Positions 46,923-60,010 of a stretch of 64,000 bases of DNA are shown piece after piece. Position 1 is the stretch's first letter; the number at the start of each line of letters is the position of its first letter. The DNA comes from Chimonanthus salicifolius (taxonomy: Eukaryota > Streptophyta > Magnoliopsida > Laurales > Calycanthaceae): contig CM023533.1 in NCBI GenBank assembly GCA_013350335.1, positions 26,580,869-26,644,868 on the forward strand, given 5' to 3'. The translations under genes and the position numbers were made by a program. The notes beneath the pieces were generated by a model. That model was not told the origin of the DNA and ran no database searches. It saw only the letters and a program-made list of their open reading frames with translations.

Positions 46923-47351
46923 GGGTGCCCATCCTAACATAGGCATACTCTTTTAGTAGACACGGGCTTTTTGGATTTACCACTTTCCCCTATCTGCAGA
47001 AATCGGCTCACGTTTTCAATGAATCGGTTCACTCATCTGTGCACTAATGAGTGAACCGATTTATGTGTAAAATGATTCAGTCGATGCACTGATTTGGATT
47101 CTCAAGAAATCAGTGCACCGATTTTCAAGTGATTCAGTCGGTACACTGATTTGGACTCTCAATAAATCGGTGCACCGATTTTCAAGTGATCCAGTGGGTG
47201 CACCGATAAGTGATCAGATTCACTTGCACTGATAAGTAATCCGATTTTCTAAAAAGTGAACCAATTTCTACAAATGGATGAGAGGCAAAATGGAAAGTTC
47301 ACTAAAACCCGTGCCTCCTAAATTATAACCCCCGTATTAGAATGGACACCT
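46923..47351. mobile_element. MITE of the AATCGGT family, copy 2, nested in the target duplication of copy 2 of the TATCGG family
   Basis: Begins GGGTGCCCATCCTAACATAG and ends CCGTATTAGAATGGACACCT, an imperfect inverted pair. Flanked by CTACATTA (46915-46922) and CTGCATTA (47352-47359), 8 bp with one change. The inside repeats a unit of about 66 bp with aaatcagtgcaccgattttc and gattcagtcggt. Confidence 0.82.
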
Positions 47352-47362
47352 CTGCATTAAAT

Positions 47363-49160
47363 CATTATCAAATATTATACAATTCTAATTAAGTCATGAA
47401 ATTCTGATGACAGATTATATACCAGACCAAAAAAAAAAAATTGATGGAATAGCAGCAATGCAAGTGACTACTAGGTTTAGTGGGTATTGGTTGAGAGTGA
47501 TGAACATGGCTAATAGTAGTTAGTGGTTGGTCATTATTAATGAAAAGAATGGTTAGGGGTCAGACACATTCATGCATTTTTGGTTGCAACCTCTAAGTCA
47601 CGGATTTGGGGGATTTTCTATCTAAACTTGCCCAAAGTTGTGAAAGAAAATTGTTGGCCAGTTGTTGCATTTCCTAACATGAATATAATTGGGCCAACCA
47701 TGTGTCTATTCCCATTTCCCAATAAGCCCATAAACGTAGTGGGTCAGGGACATAGATTCTCATTTTTCTCTTTCTAATGCATCAACCTAACATGCGGTCC
47801 AACGTCCCAACAAATCCATATTTTAAGCTTTTTTTTTATTATCTTCATGTCCAATTATCCATCCTTTCATTTACTATTTAACATCATAATATACCAGCAT
47901 TATATCTTATTTTATATTTTTTCAGTTGACTTTATCATAGGTCATTTTATAATTTACTATTTCTTTTTAAATCTCTTCACTCCATATAGTCTCTTGACTC
48001 TAGATATTAGAGTCGTATTTGATTTATTTTTATTTTATTTATTTATCCTTTCTTCATTCATCAAGATTGTGTTTGATCTAATAACTTTTCTTATAAAATT
48101 ATTCATTTGCTCATTAAAACCTACATCCCCACCTTATTTTGTGTAATATAAAAAATTAACCAAAGACAATCGAACAAGTAAAATCTATTAACTTGTCTAT
48201 AAATTTTAGTTTTGTAAAAATTCAAGTTGCATCTAAATGTTGTAGAGAAATAAAAATCAATTGTTCCAAAAACGTTAAATAATTATGATCTAGTATAACT
48301 AATTAAAAAATCTCGATATGAAACGAACTCAGGCAAAAATTGAAAGTGAATAAACCTTCAAATTAGATTTCTATTTCCTTTAACATTATATATTGATCCA
48401 TAGAATGCATATCGCCGTATTTAATTTTAAACCCTTCTCTCAATTTAATAATTTCTGTCATTTTATTTTTAATTTTGAGATTTGAAATTTAAAAATTGAA
48501 AAGTTTTACTGTAGTTTTTATGAGGCCACATGCATAAAAATAAAATGATGGGATTAGCCCTCTAATGAATACAAAATGTTACTCATCATTGCCACTAAAC
48601 AGGGAATAAGCCCATTAAGGCATTAAGTGCAGTTGTTATACGAACTATGAGATAAGAAGATGGCATGAAAATTAATAAGCAACAAAAAAAAAAGAACAGT
48701 TCAATGATAAGGCTGGCCGACAATAGACATGCGGAGCACACGTGCCTCGGTCGAGAGAATGGCTAACACGTGCATGTCTTGGCGAAAACGCGCTATCAGC
48801 GGCATGTTACATGGCGGGCACGCAATGGCTATGATGAGCTGATGGTCCATGTAGCAAGCATGATGTGTGGCCCACCATCACATCATACCACCTCTATAGT
48901 CTATAGACTATATAGCCTACGTAGTGTCATTAACCATTGACAGGCCAAATCATCCTAACATGGATACATGGGTTAAGAGGCCATACACGTCATCACTACC
49001 ATAAAGCCTAATCCCATTTATTTTAAAATTTTGAATTTGTGGCTTCTATATTTTTTTTGTTCTTCCATCCATATACTCAAACCACATTGAACTTATTTTT
49101 TTATTATTATTTTTATTCATTTTTCTTAAGATATCATTATATCATGTAAATGCAAAGTAT

Positions 49161-49242
<82 letters not shown>

Positions 49243-49931
49243 TGTATAGGTCAAGAAAACATTCAGAGCTCAATTCTAACCAAACATATCACATAATGTG
49301 TCACTTTATAATAAAAGATATTAGATTAATTGAACTATTATCATTGGGAGTATTTAACCATAAAAATGACACTAATGGAAACCATCATAAATCTTAACTT
49401 CTAATTTTTAAAATAAAAATAAAATATTTGTTTTCTTGTTATGATCAATCTAACAACGAAATGCATCAAATAAATAATCATTTAAATTTAAAGAAAAATA
49501 AAAATTTAAGTTTATTACTAAATAAGTCTTATATAAATCATACATCAAACTAAACAACCTTATAATTAGTTATGTAACTCATAAATTAGTCTCATTTTAA
49601 TGTTTTTTTCCTACTTTTATCCTTTTATCATTCTAATATTTTTTTAAGATCAAGATCTTTAGGTCTTTTAGAACATCTGACTAATCTTTAGATCATGTGC
49701 AAACCTCCATATTCGCACACATCGAATAAAACTAGGGATAGTAGCTCCTTTGAGGTACAACCTTAAAACTCAACTTCCTTTTCTAAACATAAATATCTCT
49801 ACCTCATATTAGTGTATAACCTTCCAATCTTCATACATAGGTTTAATTGATGAGGAAGAATCCCATTTAAAATGCATCAGAGAAGTTGAAGGTATATCTA
49901 ACTTAGAATCTCACTTTATAAGATCAGCATC
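47363..49931. other. Intergenic spacer
   Basis: No gene recognised. The stretch 48700-48960 is less AT-rich and holds two ACACGTG words (about 48738 and 48767), the core of G-box elements, but no adjacent gene is seen. A long AT microsatellite lies within. Confidence 0.45.
49166..49240. repeat. (AT)n microsatellite
   Basis: About 35 uninterrupted TA units. Confidence 0.97.
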
Positions 49932-50273
49932 TCACGTTCTATTATTTGATTTGAATCCGAAGGAAGAAGAAAAATGAATGCTTACCCAATTGAAATTGGG
50001 CGGTGTTTGGGCATTAGTAGGAGGCGAAGGAGATGGGTGAGAAGAGTGCAATAGAATGTGGACGGTGGTTTGGTTTACATCAGAGATGGCATAGCCGTCC
50101 ATGTTTTTGACTTGGACATTAGGAAATAGGCATCGAATCTTATAATTGATGGCAGAGACGGATTGTGGTGGAATGTGTGGTATAAGAGGGGCGATGGTGA
50201 CAGGACGAGGGATCGTGGCTAGTGGTCCACTCTTGTGGGCCCACCGCTCATCATACAGTCCACCACTACACTT
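49932..50273 (-). pseudogene. Coding-looking open frame without a recognised family (possible exon relic)
   Basis: A minus-strand frame is open for 114 codons between stops. It reads RWAHKSGPLATIPRPVTIAP, then INYKIRCLFPNVQVKNMDGY and ISDVNQTTVHILLHS. Codon use in its middle third looks more like coding sequence than the AT-rich neighbourhood. The only internal ATG comes late, leaving 56 residues. A donor-like GGGTAAGC lies after FNW. No partner exon or known domain was found, so it may be chance or a gene fragment. Confidence 0.25.
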
Positions 50274-53200
50274 TCAATATGGACCATCGGTTGCTTCACA
50301 TTTCTTTATTCTTTTTTTCTTAGCTCAGCGGCCAACACCACTCATGGTGTGGGACTATTATTATTCATTACTTCTAATATTTTCTCTTTAAAAGATAGAA
50401 TGTTTATAGAAAATTATACAAGCTTTTACGCTTTAGTAGCAATGTGTTAAATCAAAATTAGTTGATTAACGAAGATTAAAAAAGACATTTAATCAAGTGC
50501 TCCGGACAATACTAGAAATATAGTTAGAAAATAAAAATATTTTAGAGATTTTTTTTTTTTCCTATTTAAAGAGGATGTTATCTGCATATTGAAGTGGACT
50601 ATATATTTTTTTAATGAAACATACAGGAAACATTGATTATGTCAATTTGAGCTACACCTGATTATGATAACCTTGTGACCTTAGATTTTGAGAATTTGAT
50701 TGCTATAAAATTATTAATTTTTATGATTCATCTCATATGATGACAAGTTTTTCTTGAATTATGTTCATTCCATCTAATAATATGAGTTTCATTTTATAAT
50801 AAGTATGTAGTCTCTCATCAAATTGGGGTGTTAAAAGTGTCTCTGCTCTAAAACAAATATAATCCAAATAATTTGTCATAGGTGAAGATTATAAGGCCTA
50901 TCAAAATTCATATACAGTCTGCTCTCGACTTTGTTGGGAACTGATTGTATTATAGATTAAGGCCTATCATTTGTATATGGTATCTACAGTACTTAGAAAT
51001 TTATCTGTGAGGATTTTACACTGAGTTTTTCACGATTTTCTACACGTAAATTTAAAAAAATAAAAATCATAACTACTCAGTTTCTCATTGGTCAAAATTA
51101 ATTTTGATTATTTATTATATTAAATTTGATTAACGAAAGAAAAAAAAAAGGATTAATCTCAAGTACATTCTCACAGAATTTGTTGAGAGAGAAAGAGAGC
51201 CAAATCCCTATGGAATCCAAGATTGTAGGGGAGCAGGTAACCCATCCATTCCACCAAACCACCCAAGTATGGGCGGGGCAGGGAGGAAATTAAAAACTGC
51301 AATTTGGAGGAATTATTTTTAATTTCTATTTTAGTGTTGCATCTTATGTGCCCTAATCAAGAGGTCAATCTAGACACCATCTTCATCTTTATTGTAAATT
51401 AAATAATTAATTTTTATTTACAGTTCATATTTATATCCTTTCTTTCATATTTATTATTTTTATTTATATCCACTATAATTTTTTAAATACTCGTCGTTGG
51501 ATCAAAATTCAAGTATTTGAATGCTTCTCACTAAGTAATTTCTCGTTGTTATTATTTTACTTTAAAATCCAATGAGAGCCAATAAATTTATTTTAGCATT
51601 TATATTGATATGGATTTATAAGTGTTCAAATCTCTTAAAGTATCTGACTAATTTTGAAAATAATATTTATATTATATATTATTAAAAATAAGAACAATTA
51701 TATGCACAAAAGAAAGAAAAACAATTTATTTAGATAAGACTTAAGAGTAAGATTATTAGATCGTAAGAAGACAGCTAAAAAATTCGATATCGCCAATATT
51801 TTTCTCTCTCCTCATTTTTTTTTTTAAAAAGACCGATATCGGTTAATATTGTGATATCGGCCGATATGATATGGTTCCAAAACCGTATCATATCGGCTGA
51901 TACGATACGTTTCGGCCGATATTTGGACCCCTCCTTGAGATGCTCTGAAATCTCAGGGGCTCTAGGCAAATTCTTAAGATGGAGCTGTAATTCTTAAGAT
52001 GGAGCTCTACTGCAATTAGTATCTCTCTTTTATTTTCTAATTTTTTAGACTTATCTTGTGAGGGCCTTGGGCGGCGGCCTACTCCACCTATAGATAGAAC
52101 CCACTCTAAACAGCTAGATTGAATTACGACAGAATGAGAAGTCGACTCTCATCGACTTTCCACTAATCCAAAATATTTTATCTTATCTGATGTTCTTATG
52201 TATTATACTAAGAAATTTAATAATATTTTAATATTAAAATGAACCTCTTGACTATAATAAAAAGTAAAGTGTTCCTCACGTCTACAGTATTACAGTATGA
52301 CTCCTCACACTTGCATAAAATTTAATGGATCTTTTAATATAATAAAAAATCAATTTAATTGAATTGATGAAGCAGTATTTTTTAAACTTTTCAAAACTTT
52401 TTAATTTTTATATTTTATTGACTTAAAAAATAAGTTGATTTATCTAATAAAATAATTTTTAAAAAATAAGCTGATTTATCTAATAAATAATTTTTAATAA
52501 GTCTCATGTTCAAACAAAAACATTTTCAAAAGACTCATCACCACTATATTTATTAGAAGTATTCACACAAAATAATATTGTACAGAATATAATCATACTT
52601 CAAATAAAAAATATATTTAATCATCATACATTTAAAGTAAATGGTTATATTCTAAAAAGATCCTTTATGAATCTAAGTGGAGTTTTAGCGGCCATCGACG
52701 TTGACTGGTTAATTGTCTCAATGCGATGCTCCGGACTCATTTGATTCAAACTGTTACTTACTACTTTTAGCCCTTCCTGCAATGTACGAAGGTGCATAGT
52801 CCAATGGTCTCTCTGGCATGGGTTCGCTCTCCATGTTCAAGGATTGATTCCTTGTTATCACCTTACTTAAGCGACAATTAATCTTACTGGGTAAATACTT
52901 CTAACATACCTTCTCGTTGTGCAAAAAACTTTACCCTAACACTGAAATGAGATGGATAAGGAGTCGATTAGAGCTGTTGCTAAAATCTTAAAATGTTGAT
53001 GAATAATTGCATTTTTATTATGTGAGCTAATGATAAAAATAAGCTAGATGAATGTTAACTCTAATTTAAAAATTAAAATGCCAATCAAATTGAGCCAAAT
53101 GAACAAAGGGGAAATGGAAGACAATTATAGCTACTCACCATCAGTAGGTAACATAACATAAACAAAAACAGTCCTTAATACCTTATCTTCTTAAATAAAA

Positions 53201-53479
53201 TATTACGACATAATCAGATAATCTCATTCCCCCTATCACATGCATACATACAACCAAACACAAGAAATCTTCAGAGAATTCTACTTTCAGTTTGTCATCA
53301 AACTGAAAACAAGAAAAAGGAAAATCAAATTGAGGAAGCCGAAAGCTATGTATTATCATCTCTCCATGACTTGATTATCTCACTATATATCAGATTAATT
53401 GAAGCCCAAAAACAGGGGGAAAAAAAAAAGGAAAGAAAGGTAGAAAGAAGGCAAAGAAAAGAGAAATGTTTCCTTTCCT
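50274..53479. other. Intergenic AT-rich spacer
   Basis: No gene. A third TATCGG repeat copy is at 51780-51931. A tRNA-like head at 52791-52860 (GTGCATAGTCCAATGGTCTC, then GTTCAAGGATTGATTCC) may be a SINE relic. The 3' UTR of the Dof gene that ends at 53480 lies at the right edge. Confidence 0.45.
51780..51931. mobile_element. TATCGG-family MITE, copy 3 (left end degraded)
   Basis: Shares the CT-rich to poly-T centre, atatcggccgatatgatatgg and the right end TTTGGACCCC with copy 2, but the left terminus and a target duplication cannot be seen. Confidence 0.6.
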
Positions 53480-54112
53480 TCATTGGAAGTTTGAACCTGG
53501 GGTGTAAATGGCAAGATCAGGCCACACATTTCCACCATTCCAACAGCTCGAATCTCCCTGCAAGCCCAAGATCGTATCTTGATCGTTTGTGCTCTGCAAA
53601 TTCAATCCCGGGTTTCCAATCAAATCCGAATGCAAAGAACCCGAAACCTGATTATTTGAAAATTCTCCGAGCTGCATCCTTGGAACGTTCGAACCAGTCG
53701 AATTCATGCTCTCCAACAGATTTCCAAACTGCCCATTTGAAGCTAGCAAGGAGCTGAAGCTACCGGTGATATCGAGCATCCGGCGGTCCTGATCAGGGTA
53801 GATCATAGCCGTCGGTTCGATCTTATGAAGCGAATGAGGAGTCGAGGTCGAAGACGAAGACGACGAGGATCGTTTTGGGTTCGGCCGCTGCTTATTCTTG
53901 CGACTGCCACCACCGACAGGAATATTGCGGAGTGAACCACCTTTAGTCCAGTAGCGACGGCAGTTCTTGCAGAAATGGCGAGGTTGGGAGAGATTGTAGT
54001 TGTTGTAGTAGCAGAACTTGGTGTTGGTCGAATCGCAGCGTGGGCATTTGAGGTGTTCCTGCTCCGCAGCGAAGTGAGGCTTGATGGATTGAAATGTGGT
54101 TGGATCTTGCAT
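53480..54112 (-). CDS. Dof zinc-finger transcription factor, 210 aa
   Basis: Plant-specific nuclear transcription factor that binds AAAG-core DNA. The single Dof finger covers residues 22-74: cysteines at 23, 26, 48 and 51 (CX2CX21CX2C), with [24 protein letters not shown] inside (read in parts) and the basic tail GGGSRKNK. The start is the ATG at 54112, giving MQDPTTFQ, which matches the MQDP-type start of the Arabidopsis Dof3.1/Dof1.7 group. An open frame extends 28 codons further upstream, but has no family resemblance. After the finger come a Ser-rich stretch, then [16 protein letters not shown] and a C-terminus with [11 protein letters not shown], low-complexity and probably regulatory. 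No intron is seen. The target genes are unknown. Confidence 0.95.
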   Translation of the reverse strand: MQDPTTFQSIKPHFAAEQEHLKCPRCDSTNTKFCYYNNYNLSQPRHFCKNCRRYWTKGGSLRNIPVGGGSRKNKQRPNPKRSSSSSSSTSTPHSLHKIEPTAMIYPDQDRRMLDITGSFSSLLASNGQFGNLLESMNSTGSNVPRMQLGEFSNNQVSGSLHSDLIGNPGLNLQSTNDQDTILGLQGDSSCWNGGNVWPDLAIYTPGSNFQ

Positions 54113-55000
54113 TTTTTTTTTCGCCGATGAGAGGAAACAGAGAACTTTCTTAATTTTTCCTACTTTTTGGATTTCAAATGGGCCTTTTGCATGCAATGAA
54201 GGAGATTAGTTTGAGTGTGATTGGGTCAAGGTATCGATGGAAATAAACAGCGAAGAAGGTGACTAAGAGTTCTACGAGATGGGTTTTGTTATTGAATGCT
54301 TTTCCTTTCAAGACAAAAGAGGAGAATTGGATTTCTAGATTAAAGTCAAAAGGAGACAAAAAATGTCCTTGAAGTTTAAGATTGATTTTCTGATGTGGGA
54401 ATTGCGATGGAAAGGATGATTGCTAGCGAGCTTTTAAAGATTCGGATTGGAAATAACAGAGAGGGAGGGAAAGTGGTAATTTAAGATTTAACTTGTGTTT
54501 CCGCCATTAAAACATAATTTTATTTTTCAGGAGATGGGTTGGCTTTCGTTGGATGAGTCTGAGCGTTTGAGAGAGGCAAGGAGAAAGCTATTTTGGAGAT
54601 CTGAATTGGGTTTTAAAAGAGATTTGAGAATCCAGAATTCTCTGAAGAGAATTTCAATTACTTGGCTTTTTCTCAACATTAAACGCTTTTCATCTTTTGA
54701 ATTGGGTTATCACACACCAAAAGATCTCAAGTTTACTCAAAAAAGCTTCGACAGATGACCTTTCAAGGATGAAAGAAGACCATAACCATACAAAATCAGG
54801 CAAGTCTCTGAGGTTCTCTACTTAGAATACATAAAATCAAAGAAGAGATTCTAACGACGAAGAGAAGAGACAAATTTCTCAGGTGGGGGGAAGAGGAGAA
54901 GGTGGAGAGCTGGGTTTGAGAGACGTTGATCACTGACGAAGATACAAACAAGACCCGTTTTATTTTCTTGGTTTTATATTCAGACTACTCTGTCACGGGA
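54113..55000 (-). promoter_or_regulatory. Upstream region of the Dof gene
   Basis: Contains the 5' leader and presumed promoter. No TATA box at a convincing distance was found. Short plus-strand frames here (54495-54758) show no domain. Confidence 0.4.
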
Positions 55001-58000
55001 ATTCCACGGACCAAAATCACAGTTGTACGTTTATGAAATCAACGGCCGTGATCATCTCCAAGTGATACAATCATACAACATGCACAAACTAAACGTATAC
55101 TGAGAAATGGGTGTATGCCTCCCGTTTTCATTGTTCGTCGACTCGTCGTCCGCACAAATACTGATAAATGCGATATGCACCGATATTTCGGACAAATTTT
55201 GAAGTTTCTGTTTTACATTTTATTATAAACAAAAGGGGAAAATTCTAAAAAACTTTCAAAGTTTACTAATAATTTTAAACAGCATTTTTATATTCTTAAA
55301 ATACAAAAAACTATTTTTTTATGAAAAATCCAGTAAACCCCCTTTTATTGTTACTCAATGCTTTCTATGATGTAAAATAATAAAAATACATTTCTCATTG
55401 TCATCATTTAAGTAATTTATTCGATATGAGATTAACACGCCTATAGACCTTGAACTCACACAATTTTTAGATTGCAACTATGAACCCTTGTTAGTTGCTA
55501 CATGTTCTTTTCTGCTTTAAAAATACCCTTCTCATGAAAAATCATTACCATCGAAGTCTTTTATCTCATCAATCAAATATTAACTGTTAATTTAGATTTG
55601 ACAAACTGTTTTTATAGGTTGAGTGTCTATCTAAAACTCAACCCTTCTCATAAAGAATAAAAAAGAAAAAAATCATAATCAGTCACTTTGCATAAAATAA
55701 TAAAAATATTCTAAGACGAGTAATAAAATAAAATGAGGAATGAGTATGAGAAAAAAAAGGTGAAGGATGACCACGAAATTTTTTTTTAAAAAAAGTCTCA
55801 TAAGTATACATGAAAACCTAAAAACCCCCATTTAAAATTTAAAATCCAAAAGAAAATAAAATTTATAAAATATGAAGTGCTATATGTTTAAAGATAAATT
55901 AATATTGAGACCAAGAAACAAGGGATAAAAAAATTAATATTAAGCACATTTTGTTATTTTTGTCTAATGGAAATATCAATATCACTTGGCTTATAGGACT
56001 CTTAAAGAAACTTCTCTATCTAAGATTATGGACTAAGAAAAATTAAGATTATATCATTCAAGCTCTATAATCACAAGGCTTGGACAAAGGTTGTGTTGCA
56101 AATGCAACACCAAGTAGGACTCTTTTTTTTTTTCAAAAATAATTTTGACATATCCACGAATCATGAAACTCACTAACATTTTCTTTAGATTTACTTATCT
56201 TCCTCATAGTTCTTCTCTTAAATACCATGATTTGAATTTTGAAGTGACTTCACAATCAAGCACTCAAAAATGGAGGGCCATGCTTGTAAATTAAATTGAT
56301 GGCTGTAAACGATTCAGCTGCTTTTGCTTTTCATTATGCAGAAGACTTTGAGCTTTCTAATAATTTGAAAATTGTTTCTTGGAGAAGAAAATTTTCAAAT
56401 CTAAAAAGTAACAAAACTACGAAATTAACTGTCTAAGATTATTTAATTTTGGAAAGAAAAATTTTTTTTTTTTTTTAAGAACAATTTAGAAATCAAATGA
56501 GTGACTTCATGCTTTGTGGAGACAATAGCCAAACAAACTAGTAGTTATGGATTGTGGGCCAGTTTGATAATGCAATGCAAATACAACCCCATTAAAGACA
56601 TTCATTTAGTTTTTAATTATGGGCCATTGATTTGCTTTATTTTAGGAAGCTATTAGGTGGTAATAGGTGCAACTATGTATTTATAATTTTAATTTAAGTG
56701 TATCAATTATGAGTAGTGGGTGCATCGATGCACGTGGATTTGTATGAACCATTCAACAAGTCTAAAGGGTTTGGGTGGACTGGCTAGTGGAAGTAGCTGA
56801 TACCCTAAGGTCTTTATCAAGACCCACTAATAGGGATCAAAATGCGACGTGGTTCTCCAAGATCCGAACGCCAGTTGATGCACATCATAGGAATATTAAG
56901 CTGTGTTTGTACTTAATTCTTTCAAAATGGATAGAGACATCGATATTATTTATAATAAAAGACATTGATGTATCATATATTACTCTAGCAAGTGAAAAAG
57001 GACAAATTAATATCGCTTATTACAAAAAACACAGATATTCTTATCAATTTCTCAACAAATATTATTTTAAAAAGAATTAACTTTTGAGTGACTTCGATAT
57101 AAGACAGTGTGGGCCAATATGCATCGTTTTTAAATACAAAAAATGTATATTGGAATCGAAATTCTAAACCTATGCCGTATGGCTAATAGTGATATGAAAG
57201 TTGATCGATCATGCACTGGTGCACAACCTATTGTGCCAATTATCTAGGTATAGAGGCTATGGAATGGAATAATGATGATACGATGGAAATCTCTTTCTTT
57301 GAATATGTGACTCACCAAAAGTCACTTTAATTGAATCAATTAAACCGTATTTCTAAGCTCTCCAAAATGTTGTCGATTAGATTATTTTTAACAAATTTAA
57401 GACTTTTAAAAACATAACTTTATTGATTTAATCAAACTGATTTTTTACGAGCCATGTATCTAAAGAATGAATTTTCCAACACACTCATCACCACTCTATT
57501 TAGTGGGCCATATACCTATGTGTTCGGCGTGATATGCTGCACACTTGTGTATAGGTGTGATCATTTCACTTGTGGGATTGTCTTAGGCGTCGGACATCAA
57601 AATTTTGAATCATAAATCTAAATATTGGTTAGTATAAAAATATCAACAATTATATTGTGTTATAATATACAAAATTATATATATATGAAAGGAGAGGAGA
57701 GACAATAAATCAATTGTGTAATAATTTGTATAAATACCGTATAGACAATCAATTGATATTTTTGATCGCTAGACTCAAAATATGGGTCCAATATATGCTG
57801 GATTATTAAGGAGCAATATTTTAGTATCTATTGAAATTAAAATCACCAGGTTAGAAAAGAATCTTAAGTTCCTAATTGCATAAATTTATGGATTTACTCA
57901 ACTAACTCGCATTCTGCAGTGATTGAAAAAGTTACAGTAGTTGGATGATAGTTAATTAAATTTGATCATTCAATTAATATGCGGTGTAGTGTCCTGCTAC

Positions 58001-58907
58001 TGGAACATTTCCAACCATCGAGCACTATTGCATGGCTTGGATGGTAAGGGCTACTTTAATCATTAAACCTAATATGAAACTCAAATTTATAACTCTCATC
58101 TTTGCCTAACATTTAATCATAGTCGAGTTGTTTATATACAAATGTGATATTCTTTATACACATTTATTATCTATCTATCAATTATTATAGAATATCACAA
58201 AAATACTAAATCATCATTATTATCTCATTAATCTGGAGTTGATCTTTATATTTAGATTTGACAAATTATTTTATCTGATGTACAACACAAATACTAAATA
58301 GACAAAATTATTGACGAATACCCTCAAAATATCAAAATTCCAAATATTGAAATCAGCTTATCATATATTAGAGTTGGTCAAAAATCATCTTTATTAAGCA
58401 AAGATTGCCATTAGCTTAAGGGTGTAAAGATTTCACAATGTAAATAGCGTGTGATTGTATGGTACATTCCATCTGAACATCACATCAAAAGGCACTTAAA
58501 TTATGGTACAAATAATATATAAATATCTTAATTGAGATTAACAAAAGTTGTTAGAAAAAACACTTTGAATTTTTAGATAAATGGAAGTAACGATCCTATG
58601 ATAATAACAAATTAACAATTACTATCAATGTAATAGAACCATGCATCATGTGAGTTCTAGTGTAGAATTCCTATTCTAATTTAGATGATATAGCCTTAAA
58701 GCTCATTCGTGGTCCACTGATCCACATTTTGCCTCCATATTGTGATCCACCTCATATCCACTTAATATTTAATACTGGGTTCACCCACAATGAAGTGTCA
58801 ATCCAAGTTCTCTTTATATTTTATAGGCTCATGTTAATATTGTCAAGTTAATATTAGGAACATATTATTATTCAATAATTAAATTTGTAAAAAGTCAATA
58901 TCATAAC
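55001..58907. other. Intergenic AT-rich spacer
   Basis: No gene. The 101-codon open frame at 56775-57080 shows no recognisable domain and has no gene context. Poly-A and poly-T runs are common (for example 56461-56477). Confidence 0.45.
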
Positions 58908-59058
58908 CAGGGGTATAAATCTCGGTATCAGGTCGATAAATTTATCTCTCCTATTTTTTTATTTTTATTTTAAAAAACCACCAATATATATTGTTGATAT
59001 CGACCGAGATATTAAGATTTTCAAAAATGAGATCATATCAACTGAGATTTACACCCTG
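58908..59058. mobile_element. TATCGG-family MITE, copy 4 (diverged)
   Basis: Starts CAGGGGTATAAATCTCGGT and ends ACTGAGATTTACACCCTG, an inverted pair of about 18 bases. Flanking 8-mers ATCATAAC and ATCTTACT agree at five of eight positions. The centre has the same CT-rich to poly-T pattern and a TATCGACCGAGAT word. Confidence 0.6.
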
Positions 59059-59578
59059 ATCTTACTAATATACTGAAATTATCATATCAGTAGATGAATA
59101 AGAGGGAATATTGACTAATATTTTAGATATAGTTCTATATTTGAACCTCTAGTGTGTAGCTAACCTCTCAGTCTTTGACCTAATGTAAATGATGTATTGG
59201 ATAAATCAAAATTCTTTCGTTGCATCTAAAATCTTTAGAATTATGTGAATAACCCAAATCATCATCGTAATATGCATTGTGTGTTAAGAAAAAGAGAAGG
59301 AATTCATGATTTTAATTGGAAGTAGTAAGTTGCTCTCTTCATTAGTCAAGCTTGAAAATTAATACCATGTTAAAAAAGAAGAATTTCACAAATCTGTGAT
59401 ATTTATATACTCTTTACTGATAAGACTTCTAAGTATATCCAAGTGAGTGGGAAGAGGGGAAGAAAGAGAGAGATCTTGTCTCTTTGAGGTTGATAGATGA
59501 TGAGAGATTTGTTCATAGGGCTATAGGTCGGAGTTAGCATCAGATTATTCCATTTGAAAAAGAGGAGTCAATGTGAAG

Positions 59579-59646
59579 GTCACGGGGGCTCGAACCCGCA
59601 TCCTCTCACTTTATAAGCGAGAGGTAACCAATTGAGCTACATCCAT
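59579..59646 (-). pseudogene. tRNA-like sequence (tRNA pseudogene or SINE head)
   Basis: The minus strand reads a D arm (TAGCTCAATTGGTTA), an anticodon hairpin CTCGC/GTGAG around TTATAAA, and a T loop GGTTCGAGCC with strong A and B boxes. The 5' end GGATGTA does not pair with the 3' end (TGACC...), and the T stem has two mismatches. A working tRNA is therefore unlikely. Confidence 0.6.
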
Positions 59647-59879
59647 GTGGGTAAAAACATAAAATATCAATCCAATCTATGTGATTGTGAAGTTTTCGAT
59701 CCAAATTTTATTAGAAGGAAATTTCATAATTTTATTATGCACTTTACGTAACTCTAATTAGAGCAGTATATGATATATTTTTTGGTGTGAGAGAGAAGTG
59801 TGAAAATTGAAATGAGAGTGAGAGTTGTCTCTCCTTCGATTGTTTATCTTTGAGCATAGTGAATCAATGTTGAACATTT

Positions 59880-60010
59880 AGACATACCAAAAGAGAATCA
59901 TATAAATCTTTATGTTGTGATTTGATTCTCTTTAATGATTTTTCTCTCTTCTATTTTTCTTTTAGATATTGTTATTTTTGTGTGATAATAAAGACGATTC
60001 CTCTTAACAG
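59880..60010 (+). repeat. LTR-like remnant similar to 950-1095
   Basis: Shares GAATCATATAAATCTTTATG and a ttctcttt region with the remnant in the PP2C intron. No other element parts. Confidence 0.35.

Noticed and set aside
53371..53757. 128-codon plus-strand frame
   Set aside because: Antisense shadow of the Dof gene.
54113..54196. 28-codon upstream extension of the Dof frame
   Set aside because: Family starts at MQDP; the extension has no resemblance to known Dof N-termini.
56775..57080. 101-codon plus-strand frame
   Set aside because: AT-driven composition and no domain or neighbouring exon.
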